Below are positions 1 to 10,750 of a DNA stretch of 64,000 bases, in pieces. The stretch comes from Escarpia spicata (Eukaryota; Annelida; Polychaeta; Sabellida; Siboglinidae), in the NCBI GenBank assembly GCA_963995525.1, contig OZ023218.1, positions 50,634,181-50,698,180 of the forward strand. The letters run 5' to 3'. Both the position numbers and the translations under genes were made by a program. How positions within the stretch are numbered: the first letter of the stretch is position 1; each line of letters opens with the position of its first letter. The notes under the pieces were generated by a model. That model searched no databases and was not told where the DNA came from. It worked only from the letters and a program-made list of their open reading frames with translations.

Positions 1-94
1 ATGTTGTTTGACCGCTCCTCTTTATTTCTCCATCTATCTCGTGTTGTTTGACCGCTCCTCTTTATTTCTCCATCTATCTCGTGTTGTTTGACCA
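1..94. repeat. 40-bp tandem repeat at left edge
   Basis: A 40-bp unit beginning GTGTTGTTTGACC is present twice and followed by a 14-base partial third copy. The array is cut by the window edge, so its full length is unknown. It lies in an intron of the myosin gene, upstream of the first visible exon. Confidence 0.85.
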
Positions 95-523
95 ATAAGT
101 TGTAGGTAGTGGGATAGCTCATTAATTCAAGTTTTTAAAAAAATGTATGCTTTTATTGGTCCCAGTGTAAAGTATTGATCCACAATCCTGTAATGATCTC
201 AATGACAATGGCATTGATCAGCAAAGTTTATATGACCATTTAGTGTTTCAAAATAATTGTTGAGGACGCATGCTCTTTGTCTCACTATAAACGTTCCATG
301 CCATGGTAATACACAAACAAATTAGCCCATCCATCATGTACTATTTATTTCACTAATCAATACTTCGAATCTGGTTAAGATTCACTCAGTATTAACGTAG
401 ATATGGCACATTACTTATATGGCCATTTTTGAGTAGTGGATAGCCTCAGATTCCTGGGGATGTTGGCGTTACAGAATTGTATTATTATCAATGAACAACT
501 AGCAATGTGTCTGTATGTTGTAG

Positions 524-3500
524 GACATCCTGCGAGATGAGACGTACTGCCAGCTGATTAAACAACTCACAGACAACAGGAACAAGTAGGAAGATCTACC
601 AAGAGGGTTTCTCCTCTGTTCTTGTCAATATTCATTGTTTTCTACTATAAAAATAATGTTTATTTTATATAGCGCAAAATCCATAACGTTCATAGTGCTT
701 TATGTAAGACTAATACAAAAAATTGTAGAAATAAAACAAATATATATACAAGAATAAATAAATTAAGATGATAATAATGTGTAAACATCAGTAGTTTAAG
801 TAAGTTGGTTTAAATGTTAAAATAAATCAATTATCATGTTAAAATAACTACTTAAAATGTTCTTTTGTCTGTAAAAGTAGAGTGTAAAATTATGAATAAG
901 TTAGAGTAAAATGTTTCTGCTGTCATTCAAGCAGTGTAGACAGCACTAGATAGGTGCGTCTTTAAGGCTGGTTTGAAAGATTGAAGAGAAGTTTTAGAAG
1001 TAACGGTAGTCGGCAGAGCATTCCATACTGTAGTGGCAGCGTGAATGAATGCGCAGTCTCCAGCTTTAGTTCGTGATTTCTAAACCACAAGACTGTTATA
1101 CTCAGTAAGGCTGATTGGGCTTGTTTCTATGAAAATTGGAACTTTGGCTGAAGAATGTGATATAAAATATGAATATTCTAAGGAAACTAAAAGTTTTGAA
1201 AGCAAAATAAAATTCTTAAAATATGCACTATTTCATGGGGGGTGATGCAGTATTTTGGAGTGGGATTTAAATGTTATCCAATTTTTGTATATTTGTCTGC
1301 GTCTTGTATTTGTGTAGGTCTTGAGGTTTGGTGTTACTTTGGGTACTACCTTGCACTAGACGTGATTGGTGTTATCATTGTTGTTGTTGTTGGAGGTTTG
1401 GTGGGTCTGGAGGTTTGGTGTTACTTTGGGTACTACCCTGCATTAGACCTGATTGGTGTTATCATTGTTGGTGTTGCAGACTGAGCAGTGAGCGAGGCTG
1501 GGAGCTGATATGGCTGGCCACAGGTAGCTTTGCCCCGAGCACCAATCTACTCAAGGAGGTGACGTTGTTCCTACGCTCTCACTCCAAGCACAGCAAGATC
1601 GCTGCCGACTGCTTGAACCGGCTGCAGAAGACACTCAGGTATCTCGTACACCTCTGCGATGACAAATAGTGCGTGCTATAAAGGGAGGCGGACCATTCCT
1701 CTAACCAGAATTAGGCAGTGTAGTCATTTGTAACGGGAAATCTACTGTGTTGAACATGAGAAAACAGGAAAGTGTTGAACCTCACAGGGTATTTTGATCA
1801 ACTTGTCCTGCCTTGGCAGTGTTGAACCTCACAGGGTATTTTGATCAACTTGTCCTGCCTTGGCAGTGTTGAACCTCACAGGGTATTTTGATCAACTTGT
1901 CCTGCCTTGGCAGTGTTGAACCTCACAGGGTATTTTGATCAACTTGTCCTGCCTTGGCAGTGTTGAACCTCACAGGGTATTTTGATCAACTTGTCCTGCC
2001 TTGGCAGTGTTGAACCTCACAGGGTATTTTGATCAACTTGTCCTGCCTTGGCAGTGTTGAACCTCACAGGGTATTTTGATCAACTTGTCCTGCCTTGGCA
2101 GTGTTGAACCTCACAGGGTATTTTGATCAACTTGTCCTGCCTTGGCAGTGTTGCTAGTAACTCTGGGTTTGAAACTGGATGTTTTGTTCGGCATTTGAAC
2201 ATGCTGTGGGGTCAAAACATTCAAATTGTGAACATTGCTAGGGGCTTACTAAGCACAATTTGACAGGCAGTATGCCTTGAACGTATCGATTATAGTCCTA
2301 AGAACATTATATTAACTGTGAGGTATCATCAAAAAAAAATTTCTTTTGTTCTTCCAGTTGATGCATTCGTTTCTTCAAGCCACATAGTTTAGATATATAG
2401 ATTTGAACTGAATCCCATGGAGTTTCACAATGATAGTGAAATAGAATTTGAGCATGCAAATTAGAGTTCTTTTAGACATATCCAGGCATGAATTTTTACA
2501 TTGTCGAGACTTTCATAGGTGTAGCACACCAGCTTCTTCAGTACATGAATATCTGATGTCATCATAGATGTGAGACAGTTCGTAATTCCCCTCGTCTCAC
2601 ATGTACGATGACGCCATATGTCACATGTACGATGACGCCATATGTCACATGTACGATGACGCCATATGTTACATGTAAGATGACGCCATATGTCACATGT
2701 ACGATGACGCCATATGTCACATGTACGATGACGCCATATGTCACATGTACGATGACGCCATATGTCACATGTACCGAAGGAGTTGGTGTGCTCCACCGAC
2801 GAAAGCCTTTACAAGGTAAAATTTTACGTATTGGATATGTCTAAAAGAACTAATTTGCGTAGAAATTAACTATCCTGAAGAATGTTCGGCAATAATTTGA
2901 GTTGTTTTCGGCGGGTGTATCATGACAGCATACACTGTTGCAGGAACGGGTCGAGGAAGTATCCTCCCCACCAGGTGGAGGTGGAAGCTGTGCAGCGAAA
3001 CAAGATGCAGATATTCCACAAGGCATACTTCCCCGATGACTCCTCTGAGGTAAGGTCTTACAAATACTTAACAAGCCAGACTCATTTGAGGTATGATCTT
3101 AGAAATTCATAGTCATACTTTTTAGATGATTCCTGGTCTTACAAAAAGGTAAACGTCATACCCCTCAAATGACTCATCTGGGGTGTTGTCTTACAAATAC
3201 TTAAAAACTCATACTTCCCAAATGACTCGTTTCTAAGATAGAGTCATATAGATATGTAATGTCATATTTCCAGACGACTCATCTAAGACAGAATCCTGTG
3301 GTTATTAAAAAGTGATACTTTCCAGGTGACTGGTCTATGATCGTGTCCTACAAATATTTAAGTGTCATACTTTCTGCATGATTCAATAGAGGCCAGATCT
3401 GAGAAGATATTCTAGAAGTCGTGCTTCTCAGATGACTGCCTGACTGGTGAAGTGGAAATGTAGCAATCAACACTTTGTTTATACAAGTGTGCAGAAATAT

Positions 3501-6500
3501 AGATACTGCAAGATTAGTTACAAGTGTGGATTAAGGACATAATGAAAGAGATCAAGACACAAAAAGACATTAAGAAGAAAATTATGACAAGTTATACAAA
3601 AATTAGGTGGTCTTTAAAAGTAACTATTGTAAAGCCAGTGAATTGATGGTCGTCTAATTAAGGCCAGACACGGCAGGTACATAGGATTATTTTTTTATTT
3701 GTACAAACAGTTCAATTTTTTCTGCCCAATGCATGAAATGCGTCTTACTGAGTAAAATATATATTGAACTTTCTTCAGCCAGACCCCCCGTTTCCATGGT
3801 AACAAACAAAATGGCTGCCATTTTGAGCAAATATTGGCATATTTGGATTCAAATGTTTTCAGGCATTCGAGGTGGAATCCAGCACAAGAGCGAAGGATTT
3901 CTGTCAGAACATCGCAGCTCGACTGAAGCTGAAGTCTGCCGAGGGATTCAGCCTCTTTGTGAAGATTGCAGACAAAGGTAAAACCCTGGTTTATCACCTT
4001 GAGTTTCGTTGAGCACGTCATGTCCAGGATTTGATATATGTGCATGCGTTCTTTAATTGTTTTGTCAGGATTTTTAGGAGCACTAAACAGGCAACATCTT
4101 GTATATCTGGGTTAGAATCTTGTTATAGTTATTTCAAACATTGAGAAAGTTCCTCGGAAAATGTGAGCTCAGTAGCTCAATAAATCCAAAGGATTAAGCA
4201 TTCTCAATTTCATGTACAGAGCCAAAGTTGTCAACAGATGGATGGAATTGCTAAAAAGCTAAGGAGGATATGCAGTATTAAAATATAGGTTTTTAGATGA
4301 CGGCAAAATGAAACTACCGGTATGTTTTCTGCTGACTTAACGCTGACAGGGAGTGAGTTTCACAACAGCTGAGAAGGCTCGGGTTCCAGCATTCATTAGA
4401 ACTATAGGAACAAAAAGGAGTTTAGAATCTGCTGACCGAAATTGTTTGGGAGTTTTTTTGCTTGGGTGAGCATAGAATGTAGGTATGCAAGTTGTTTGGA
4501 TGGTGGGACTTGATATGTAATTGTAGAGATCTTCAAAAGAATGCGATAACTGTCGTTTCAGTGATCAGCATACCAGAAGGTGACTTCTTCTTTGACTTTG
4601 TGCGTCACCTGACCGACTGGATCAAGAAGGCGCGGCCGTCACGAGATGGTATGTCGTATGATCTTCTCAAAATTACTCACTGGTGATCTTCTGATTGGCT
4701 CAGTGTAAAATGACTCAACCGAGTGGTGTGATCTATCATGTAAAATTACAATATTAAATCTTGAGTGGATTCATAATGCAGAATTCATGCTTCCTCGAGA
4801 TGAATTTTTAAGGTCAAATCCTTCCCAAGCCATTGTCCACTGAAAATCCTGTGGCAAAGGTTGATTTTGTTATCCAAGTGGGCAGCAATTTACATTGCTC
4901 GTAGGTAGGCCTGCGAATAAGAGACTGTTCATGACATCCACAATTCTCATTATTTGGATTATTGCAGATTACAAAAAGGAAGCCAGTCTGTTCTTCTACT
5001 GGAATTTGTAAGAGGATTTCTGTTGTGTTGAACGTGGGAAAATTGGAACTCGTTGAACATCAAAGGGTGTTGCGGTTAACTCGGCCTGCCTAGGAAATAT
5101 TGTCAATAAAGCTTGTTTTAAAAGTGGATGTCCAAAAATGCTGCAGGATTGAAACAATAAAATTGCAACCATTGTTGTGAGCTTACTAAACACAACTTGG
5201 CAGGCACTGTACCTTCTACATGGTTATTATTATAGTCTTAAGAATATTATATTAATTGATAAATGAAAACTAGGAACAGATTGCTTCCTTTTAACAGACG
5301 TGTCATAAATATTTATCTATTTGTGTTGTGGCTGTTTTCTGTGTGAGAACATGATCTTAATAAACTATTTCCGTTTGTCTGTCAATAGGTGTCATCCCAC
5401 AATTCTCCTATCTCGTGTTCTTCATGAAGAAGCTATGGACAAACACGGTGCCAGGCAAAGACCGCAATGCCGACATCATCTTCCATTACCACCAGGTGGG
5501 GCAACTACTGGAGTTTCATCCGAGAACATGTCATTTAACCAATTTATATTTCCTGTCTCAGTCATCATTTGGTCGCGGTCTTCTTTCATGTCCTAGCTTG
5601 TTATGTGGGTATCATACATAACATATTAATTGTTTTATAGTCAGAAACTTGGCCTATCCCTCACATGACCTATTGCCTCACGACATGTCCATCAAGCCAT
5701 TGAAGAATGGACGCCAAACCCGTGTAGCATTCGCACATTCTGTCATATATTTTGTTGAAATTCTGCCTCCCAAATGTTTTTCTTTGTGACAAAAACATAA
5801 GGTAACATTATTAAAGCATCATGTATGCGCGAATGTTTGATTTAGCAGATGTCGTGCTGTCCTACTAATGTAATTCAAATATTTTATGCCTACTGTTATC
5901 GACATTGTTAGCAAAGCTTGACAGAAGTCACGTATATAATTTTGAATGAGACAGCAAATAAAAACTTTCTAGATCCGTTGGACATTTGTGGCTTGTAAAC
6001 ATGTATCGTAATGACCGCATGTATTGAGACAATTACAAATAATTAAATTACCAGCTGTCTCAACACATACAGAGCATAACAATAAATCTCACATTCATTC
6101 ATGTCATCCTTGTCTATTACCCTGCTATTAACTATTTTTGAGTGTCAATGACCCTATATCCCATGTAGGGACAAAAATAATTATATTTATTAAGGTGTCC
6201 CAAAACATACGATGCATAAAAAGAATTATTTTTAATAGATTTTTAGGGTGTCCCAAAACATACGGTTATTACAGTAATATCTATAATCACAGGAACTGCC
6301 GAAGCTGCTTCGAGGATATCACAAGTGTAGTACCGAGGAAGCCGTCCAGCTGGCAGCACTGATCTACCGTGTGAAGTATGGCGAGGACACAAGCAACCTT
6401 CACAACGTTTCGTGAGTTTTTCTAATGTTTTCATCTATTCACAATAATCCCCCACACCGTGTATTTGTTCTCTGTGTATCACAGAAACAATCACGATCAG

Positions 6501-9500
6501 TATTACTTACCCTCTTCATGCCGTGTGGCACATCAGGCTCAGCATGATCAATATTAATTATTGAAAAATAGCAGTGGTTTACTTTCGAAGTCCACCATTT
6601 TCCAAAATACAGTATACACCTTCAGTGAACCACCAGACAGAATTTGATATGTCTGTGATACGTAAACTTAGATGGCTGATTTTGTTACAGCATCCCTAGT
6701 AATTCCCTACATTGCTTGTTTCCTGTAGACATCAACCCTTTATAGTAACGATGCATCATTTCTCTGCGCCATAAATCTGGTCACTCAAATATTAAATAAG
6801 AACACACTTGGAAGTAATTGTGAGGGTTTATATGGAAAGCATAAACGTATGTTGGTTTTTCATAATTTATTAACATTTATTTATATAATACTAGAATATA
6901 CGTGTAGAATGTAAACTGTCCACAAATCGTATTAAATAAGCGAGGAAGAGCGCTTGCATTTTAAAGTTGCACCAGCAAAATGTTCAAATTGTAGACACAT
7001 CATTCAAATACTACACAACTATTGCCTGTACTTGGCACTAATTGTTGAGGACCACATTCCAACTGACAAATACCATTGAAGTTCCTGGTTCCCGCACTAG
7101 AAAGCGCGAGTTGAACAAAGTACATCTGATTCAGCGTACTTCCTGCTAATATTAACATGATAGAACAGACATATAACATGTGTTTGTGGGTGTGCGTGCA
7201 TCTGTTTTGTAAGAACATGGCCAGGAAATATTTGTCCAAAAACAAAAAATTAATTGTAATCGCATTGAGGATTAGGAAGGAAACTCACAGTTCTTTTCAC
7301 TGTCATGTTTTACAGACAGATGTTGAAGGAGTTGGTCCCAGCAGACCTCATCCGAAAGCTGAACTTTGACGAATGGAGACAGGTGAGGGTCATTGCCCAC
7401 TCTTATAGTCTCGCTTTGCTAACTGACCAACCCGTCATGTGACAAGGTCATCAGCAACATAGCTGTCTAGCAGTCTTAAAGGAGGCAGTCTGTTCCTAGT
7501 TTTTCATTTAATAATGAATATAATGCTCTCAAGACAGTACTAACTATGTTAATGGTATACTGCTCGCCAAATTGTGTTTAGTAAGCAACGTTAACAACAT
7601 TTGTAATTTGGAAGGTACAACCACGGGTGCATGTTTAAATAGTAAGTAAAACAGTTTCAAAATAAGCTTTATTAGCAATGCGAGTTAACTATGATACCTT
7701 TTGATGTTCAACAATGTCCCTTTTCCCCATGTTCAACACAGCAGACTTCCTGTTATAAATCACTACACCCACTAGTTCCAGGCAGAGGAACTGACTGACT
7801 TCCTTTAAAGTACAGTAATAAAATTGCCATAAGACGTCATTTATATAATATTACATACAGTGTAGTAATTACCGTCATTATCCGTGTATAATACGCATGA
7901 ATCCAAAAAATGTGTATTATACATGGAAATTTACGGTACTAAGTACTTTACAAAAAGATTGAAAGATATTGATGTTCTGATTACAGGCAATCTCGACTAG
8001 CTTCAGCCGTGACTCGGGGAAATCGCCAGATGATGCGAAGATTGGTTTCCTCAAGATCATCTATCACTGGCCGACCTTCGGGTCCGGCTTCTCCGAGGTC
8101 AAGGTGAGAAATGATCCGAAATGTAAAAGTACTGCATATGCTGAAGTAGATAACATTTAATATTAGTTGTACTAGTATTTGCATAGTGTCAATCATACAG
8201 CAGACAAGCTCATTCATAGACGGATCTACAGATGATGGAATCATAAGAAAAAATATATATATTAAAATTGTTTGTACATTTGAATGTAGATCAACAACAT
8301 TCTCACTCCACAATTGTGGACTTTGTATATGTACTAAGCAAATGCCACTGCTTTGTTCAATTAGGAAATTCTTTTTGTGCAGCAAACGACAGAACAGAAT
8401 TTCCCGGAGACTTTGTGGATTGCCATCAACAAGCAGGGTGTGAATCTTATCCACCCCGAGACAAAGGTCAGATCGAACTTTCTCTTCTTTTAGTTATGCC
8501 ATAAAGATTAAATAAATAACTAAAGACATTTATGCAATCCATTATATGTAATATGGTAACTCAAAGTTATCATATTACAAAAAATGATGTCTGGCTCATT
8601 GTTTTAAAATTTGGTAGGTTAGCATATTAAGATAATTTGATTTGCTTTAAGTTAAGGCCAGACACCCCAAAAATAGTGTTTTTAACCAAATATACTCAAC
8701 TTGGTTTTCTGCCAGATTATGATAGTTTTGTACTATCAAGCGGGTCGAGTGCACAATAGAATGTGTACTGAACATAGATTTTAAAGGATCACAATTATGT
8801 TTTCAGTACAGAATAGCAATTTTAGAAATTTTGCCAATATTTGCTCAAAATGGTGGACATTTTGTGTCTATCATGGAACTGGAGGTCTGGATGAAAAAAA
8901 AACTATTCAGTAAGATCCAATCTTTACTTTGGGCATTACAAATTGATTTTGTATAAATTACAAATAATCTACCCACTTGTAGTGTCTTGCCTTAAATTAA
9001 GATAGATGAAAAATAAATAAATTATGCTGAAAACTACATTGCTTGTGTTTACAGGAGATCCTGACATCGTATCCCTTCACGAAGATCTCCAACTGGAGCA
9101 GTGGAAACACTTACTTCCACATGACAATCGGCAACCTCGTGCGCGGCAGCAAGTTGCTATGCGAGACATCCCTGGTGCGTACATTTAATGAAGACCTCTG
9201 GTTCATACTCAATATCTACATCTTAAAACCAAAAGTCTGGCAATGTGCCAGCTTTACCGCTATGGCTCGTTTTGAAAACTGAATCGAGGCAACAAATGTT
9301 ATTTTTACATACTCAAAATTGTGAATTTCGAGGCATGAATTTATTACTACGAAAAGAGAAACAAACAGATATGAAAGTCATTTGAAACAAACGGAACGTT
9401 GTACGCAACACAGCACTTGTGTGGGCCACTCCACTCCGGGTCTGGCAATAACACAGCACTTGTGTGGGCCACTACACTCTGGGGTCTAGCAACAACACAG

Positions 9501-10750
9501 CACTTGTGTGGGCCACTCCACTCCGGGTCTGGCAATAACACAGCACTTGTGTGGGCCACTCCACTCCGGGGTCTGGCAACAACACAGCACTTGTGTGGGC
9601 CACTCCACTCCTGGTCTGGTAACAACACAGCACTTGTGTGGGCCACTCCACTCCGGGTTTGGCAACAACACAGCACTTGTGTGGGCCACTCCACTCCTGG
9701 TCTGGCAACAACACAGCACTTGTGTGGGCCACTCCACTCCGGGGTCTGGCAACAACACAGCACTTGTGTGGGCCACTACCCTCTGGGGTCTGGCAACAAC
9801 ACAGCACTTGTGTGGGCCACTCCACTCTGGGGTCTGGCAGCAACACAGTACTTGTGTGGGCCACTCCACTCTGGGGTCTGGCAACAACACAGCACTTGTG
9901 TGGGCCACTCCAGTCCGGGGTCTGGCAACAACACAAATTATTTCTCTACTAATGCACACTCTGGCTACATGGCAATGCGACATCATTCTGCCAGCCACCC
10001 ACTACAACTGCCCACTATCCAAGCACTGGTTCTGAGCTTTATGTAACAACCAGCTGTGGTGTACACACCTCAGCCCATGGCATGGCACCAACCCTGTGGC
10101 TCTCCTGCAGGCCACTAACTCCTTACTACCTACATCAAGCTGCACCTAATGACTGCCAAAGCAGAGCTCCAAATGTTAACTCCTGACTGCGTTCACAGTC
10201 TAATCTTAGCCGCCCCACATGGGTTATTACACAACAACTTGTTAAGTAGAAGTAATTAAAACTCGCCCATCTAAATCCTGTTTCTTAACATACAAAACAT
10301 TGAGCAATACAATACCTTGTATGATGTCCCATTTGTTTTTAATAAATTTCATATTTCTTTGTGTCTTGTTTCGTAGTTTGTAATAAAATCTAACCCCTGA
10401 TAGACACGATTTTGAGTTGCATAAAAAATTTGTTGCCACGATTCAGTTTTTTCGAAATGGGCCACAGCATTAAAACTGGCACATTGCGAGAACTTTGTTT
10501 TAAGTTGGATAAACACAGCATCAGCATTGCAAACACGGAATCTCTTGATCGAAAATCTGACACCGGTGGCAAATATATTGGTTTTGATGTAATTGCTCAG
10601 CATTTTGTATTATTTATTAAACAAATTACTTGATGTTTGCATCTGTTTTGTTTACAGGGCTACAAGATGGATGACCTTTTGACCTCCTACATCAGCCTCA
10701 TGTTGACAACGATGAACAAGAATGGTCGATGCGACGGCATTGAGCCATGA
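524..10750 (+). CDS. myo7: Class VII unconventional myosin, C-terminal MyTH4-FERM tail (12 exons, 5' part outside window)
   Basis: Exons: 524-585, 1480-1638, 2944-3049, 3863-3977, 4562-4648, 5389-5495, 6293-6411, 7316-7382, 7987-8103, 8383-8466, 9055-9174, 10658-10750. All junctions are GT/AG, all phases agree, and the joined frame is 411 codons ending in TGA at 10748-10750. The first two exons give the end of a MyTH4 domain ([15 protein letters not shown], then [17 protein letters not shown]). The rest is a FERM domain with the myosin VII signatures [37 protein letters not shown] and [18 protein letters not shown], and the usual terminal block [13 protein letters not shown]. Myosin VII is an actin-based motor of stereocilia, microvilli and filopodia; its tail MyTH4-FERM units bind cargo adaptors. 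The motor, IQ and first MyTH4-FERM parts must lie upstream. Whether the gene is closer to vertebrate MYO7A or MYO7B cannot be decided here. Exons look fully intact although almost every intron carries mobile DNA. Confidence 0.95.
640..1130 (-). mobile_element. L2-like LINE, 3' tail fragment
   Basis: Read on the minus strand, this piece encodes the end of an L2-type reverse-transcriptase ORF: a block reading [12 protein letters not shown], then [17 protein letters not shown] and a stop. It is followed by the 3' UTR typical of these elements, with a TATATAA-containing end close to 650-670. It is 5' truncated, as most LINE copies are, and sits antisense in a myosin intron. The similar tail at 41655-42075 supports the family call. 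Confidence 0.7.
1324..1472 (+). repeat. Two-copy direct repeat next to the exon 2 acceptor
   Basis: A segment of about 62 bp starting GGTTTGGTGTTACTTTGGG occurs at about 1324-1385 and again at about 1411-1472, 87 bp apart. The second copy ends seven bases before the exon 2 splice acceptor at 1478-1479. It makes short reading frames that are not genes. Confidence 0.75.
1680..2335 (+). mobile_element. Miniature inverted-repeat element, family AGGAAG, copy A, carrying an internal array
   Basis: The left end (TAAAGGGAGGCGGACC...) resembles the termini of copies B (4977-5290) and C (7480-7804). The interior after the array (GCTTACTAAGCACAATTTG, then a TATAGTCCTAAGAACATTATATTA-like stretch) matches the interiors of B and C. 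The right terminus is not recognisable. This copy is longer than the others because a 47-bp segment of its interior is amplified at 1772-2152. Confidence 0.65.
1772..2152 (+). repeat. 47-bp minisatellite, 8 near-identical copies
   Basis: Units begin GTGTTGAACCTCACAGGG at 1772, 1819, 1866, 1913, 1960, 2007, 2054 and 2101. They are essentially identical, which points to recent expansion. A single-copy counterpart (GTTGAACATCAAAGGGTGTT...) sits in miniature elements B and C, so the array arose by amplifying part of that element. Confidence 0.9.
2454..2861. mobile_element. Fold-back-like element: ~95-bp inverted repeats around a 24-bp array
   Basis: The left arm (about 2454-2550) and the reverse complement of the right arm (about 2765-2861) align along their length: both contain TTCTTTTAGACATATCCA, an AATTTTAC-like core, GGTG.AGCACACCA and a CTTC/TTCGGTACATG end. 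By eye they are roughly three-quarters identical. The whole middle is a tandem array. No transposase is present, so the element would be non-autonomous. It lies in myosin intron 2 (between exons 2 and 3). Confidence 0.75.
2599..2775. repeat. 24-bp tandem array (about 7 copies)
   Basis: The unit contains CATGTACGATGACGCCATATG. Because 24 is divisible by three, several frames stay open on both strands, but they encode only an 8-residue repeat and are not genes. The array forms the centre of the inverted-repeat element at 2454-2861. Confidence 0.9.
3023..3450 (+). repeat. Decayed ~52-bp tandem repeats whose unit is the end of myosin exon 3 plus its donor
   Basis: The last exon 3 bases and first intron bases read CATACTTCCCCGATGACTCC..TCTGAGgtaaggtcttacaaatactta. 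Seven or so degenerate copies of this unit follow in the intron. Their starts share TCATAC(T/C)T, their middles share GATGA(C/T)TC or AATGACTC, and several keep GTCTTACAAATACTTA. Only the first copy is coding. Confidence 0.7.
3662..3845 (-). mobile_element. Miniature element, family GGCCAGACAC, truncated copy
   Basis: Begins right after TTAA at 3658-3661 with the terminus GGCCAGACAC. It is similar to the reverse complement of the right half of the complete copy at 8656-8991, including a shared CCATTTTGAGCAAATATTGGCA. Similarity stops about 20 bp before myosin exon 4, so the exon's acceptor lies at the edge of the relic. Confidence 0.65.
4150..4545 (-). mobile_element. CR1-like LINE, 3' tail fragment (decayed)
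   Basis: Aligns with the minus-strand CR1-like tail at 22262-22695: shared landmarks include GTTGTCAACAGATGG, TTTTTAGATGACGGC, GGGACAAAAAG-like and TATGTAATTGTAGAGATCTT. It is diverged and contains no open frame. It ends about 15 bp upstream of myosin exon 5. Confidence 0.65.
4977..5290 (+). mobile_element. Miniature inverted-repeat element, family AGGAAG, copy B
   Basis: The left end AGGAAGCCAGTCTGTTCTTC pairs with the right end, whose reverse complement reads AAGGAAGCAATCTGTTCCTA. TTAA follows the right end at 5291-5294; the left flank is AAAA. The interior carries one copy of the segment that became the 47-bp array in copy A. It lies in the intron between exons 5 and 6. Confidence 0.75.
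7480..7804 (-). mobile_element. Miniature inverted-repeat element, family AGGAAG, copy C
   Basis: The element is bounded by TTAA on both sides (7476-7479 and 7805-7808). Termini are AGGAGGCAGTCTGTTCCTAG and, from the other end, AGGAAGTCAGTCAGTTCCTC. The interior matches copy B on the opposite strand. TTAA target duplication is characteristic of piggyBac-type transposition, so a piggyBac-mobilised miniature element is the best guess. Confidence 0.8.
7866..7940. repeat. Short imperfect palindrome (~30-bp arms)
   Basis: ATTACCGTCATTATCCGTGTATAATACGCAT pairs with the reverse complement of ATGTGTATTATACATGGAAATTTACGGTACT-like sequence at the other end, leaving a loop of about a dozen bases. It is probably a remnant of a miniature transposon. 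It lies 46 bp upstream of myosin exon 9. Confidence 0.6.
8656..8991 (+). mobile_element. Miniature inverted-repeat element, family GGCCAGACAC, complete copy
   Basis: Bounded by TTAA at 8652-8655 and 8992-8995. Left terminus GGCCAGACAC, right terminus GTGTCTTGCC, which is its near-perfect reverse complement. It is 336 bp long with no coding capacity. TTAA duplications again fit piggyBac-type mobilisation. It lies in the myosin intron between exons 10 and 11. Confidence 0.8.
9215..10512. mobile_element. Long inverted-repeat element with a 43/44-bp array inside (last myosin intron)
   Basis: The left arm, about 9220-9390, is similar to the reverse complement of about 10345-10512. Both arms contain CTTAAAAC, GCAATGTGCCAG, a GCTCGTTTTGAAAA/GCCCATTTCGAAAA block, ACTGAATCG.GGCAACAAAT and an ATATGAAA end. 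Between the arms are a tandem array (9405-9945) and about 400 bp of other sequence. No transposase frame is visible. Confidence 0.7.
9405..9945. repeat. 43/44-bp minisatellite, about 12 copies
   Basis: The unit is close to CAACACAGCACTTGTGTGGG followed by CCACTCCACTCC and GGGGTCTGG. Copies differ by one base in the G run, so unit length alternates between 43 and 44 and the reading frame rotates. Long reading frames on both strands here (up to 215 codons) are artefacts of the array. Confidence 0.92.

Noticed and set aside
7981..8454. 157-codon minus-strand frame across two myosin exons
   Set aside because: Antisense shadow spanning exon 9, an intron and exon 10; the plus strand matches myosin VII.
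9347..10046. Overlapping 104-215-codon frames on both strands
   Set aside because: 43/44-bp array inside a myosin intron.
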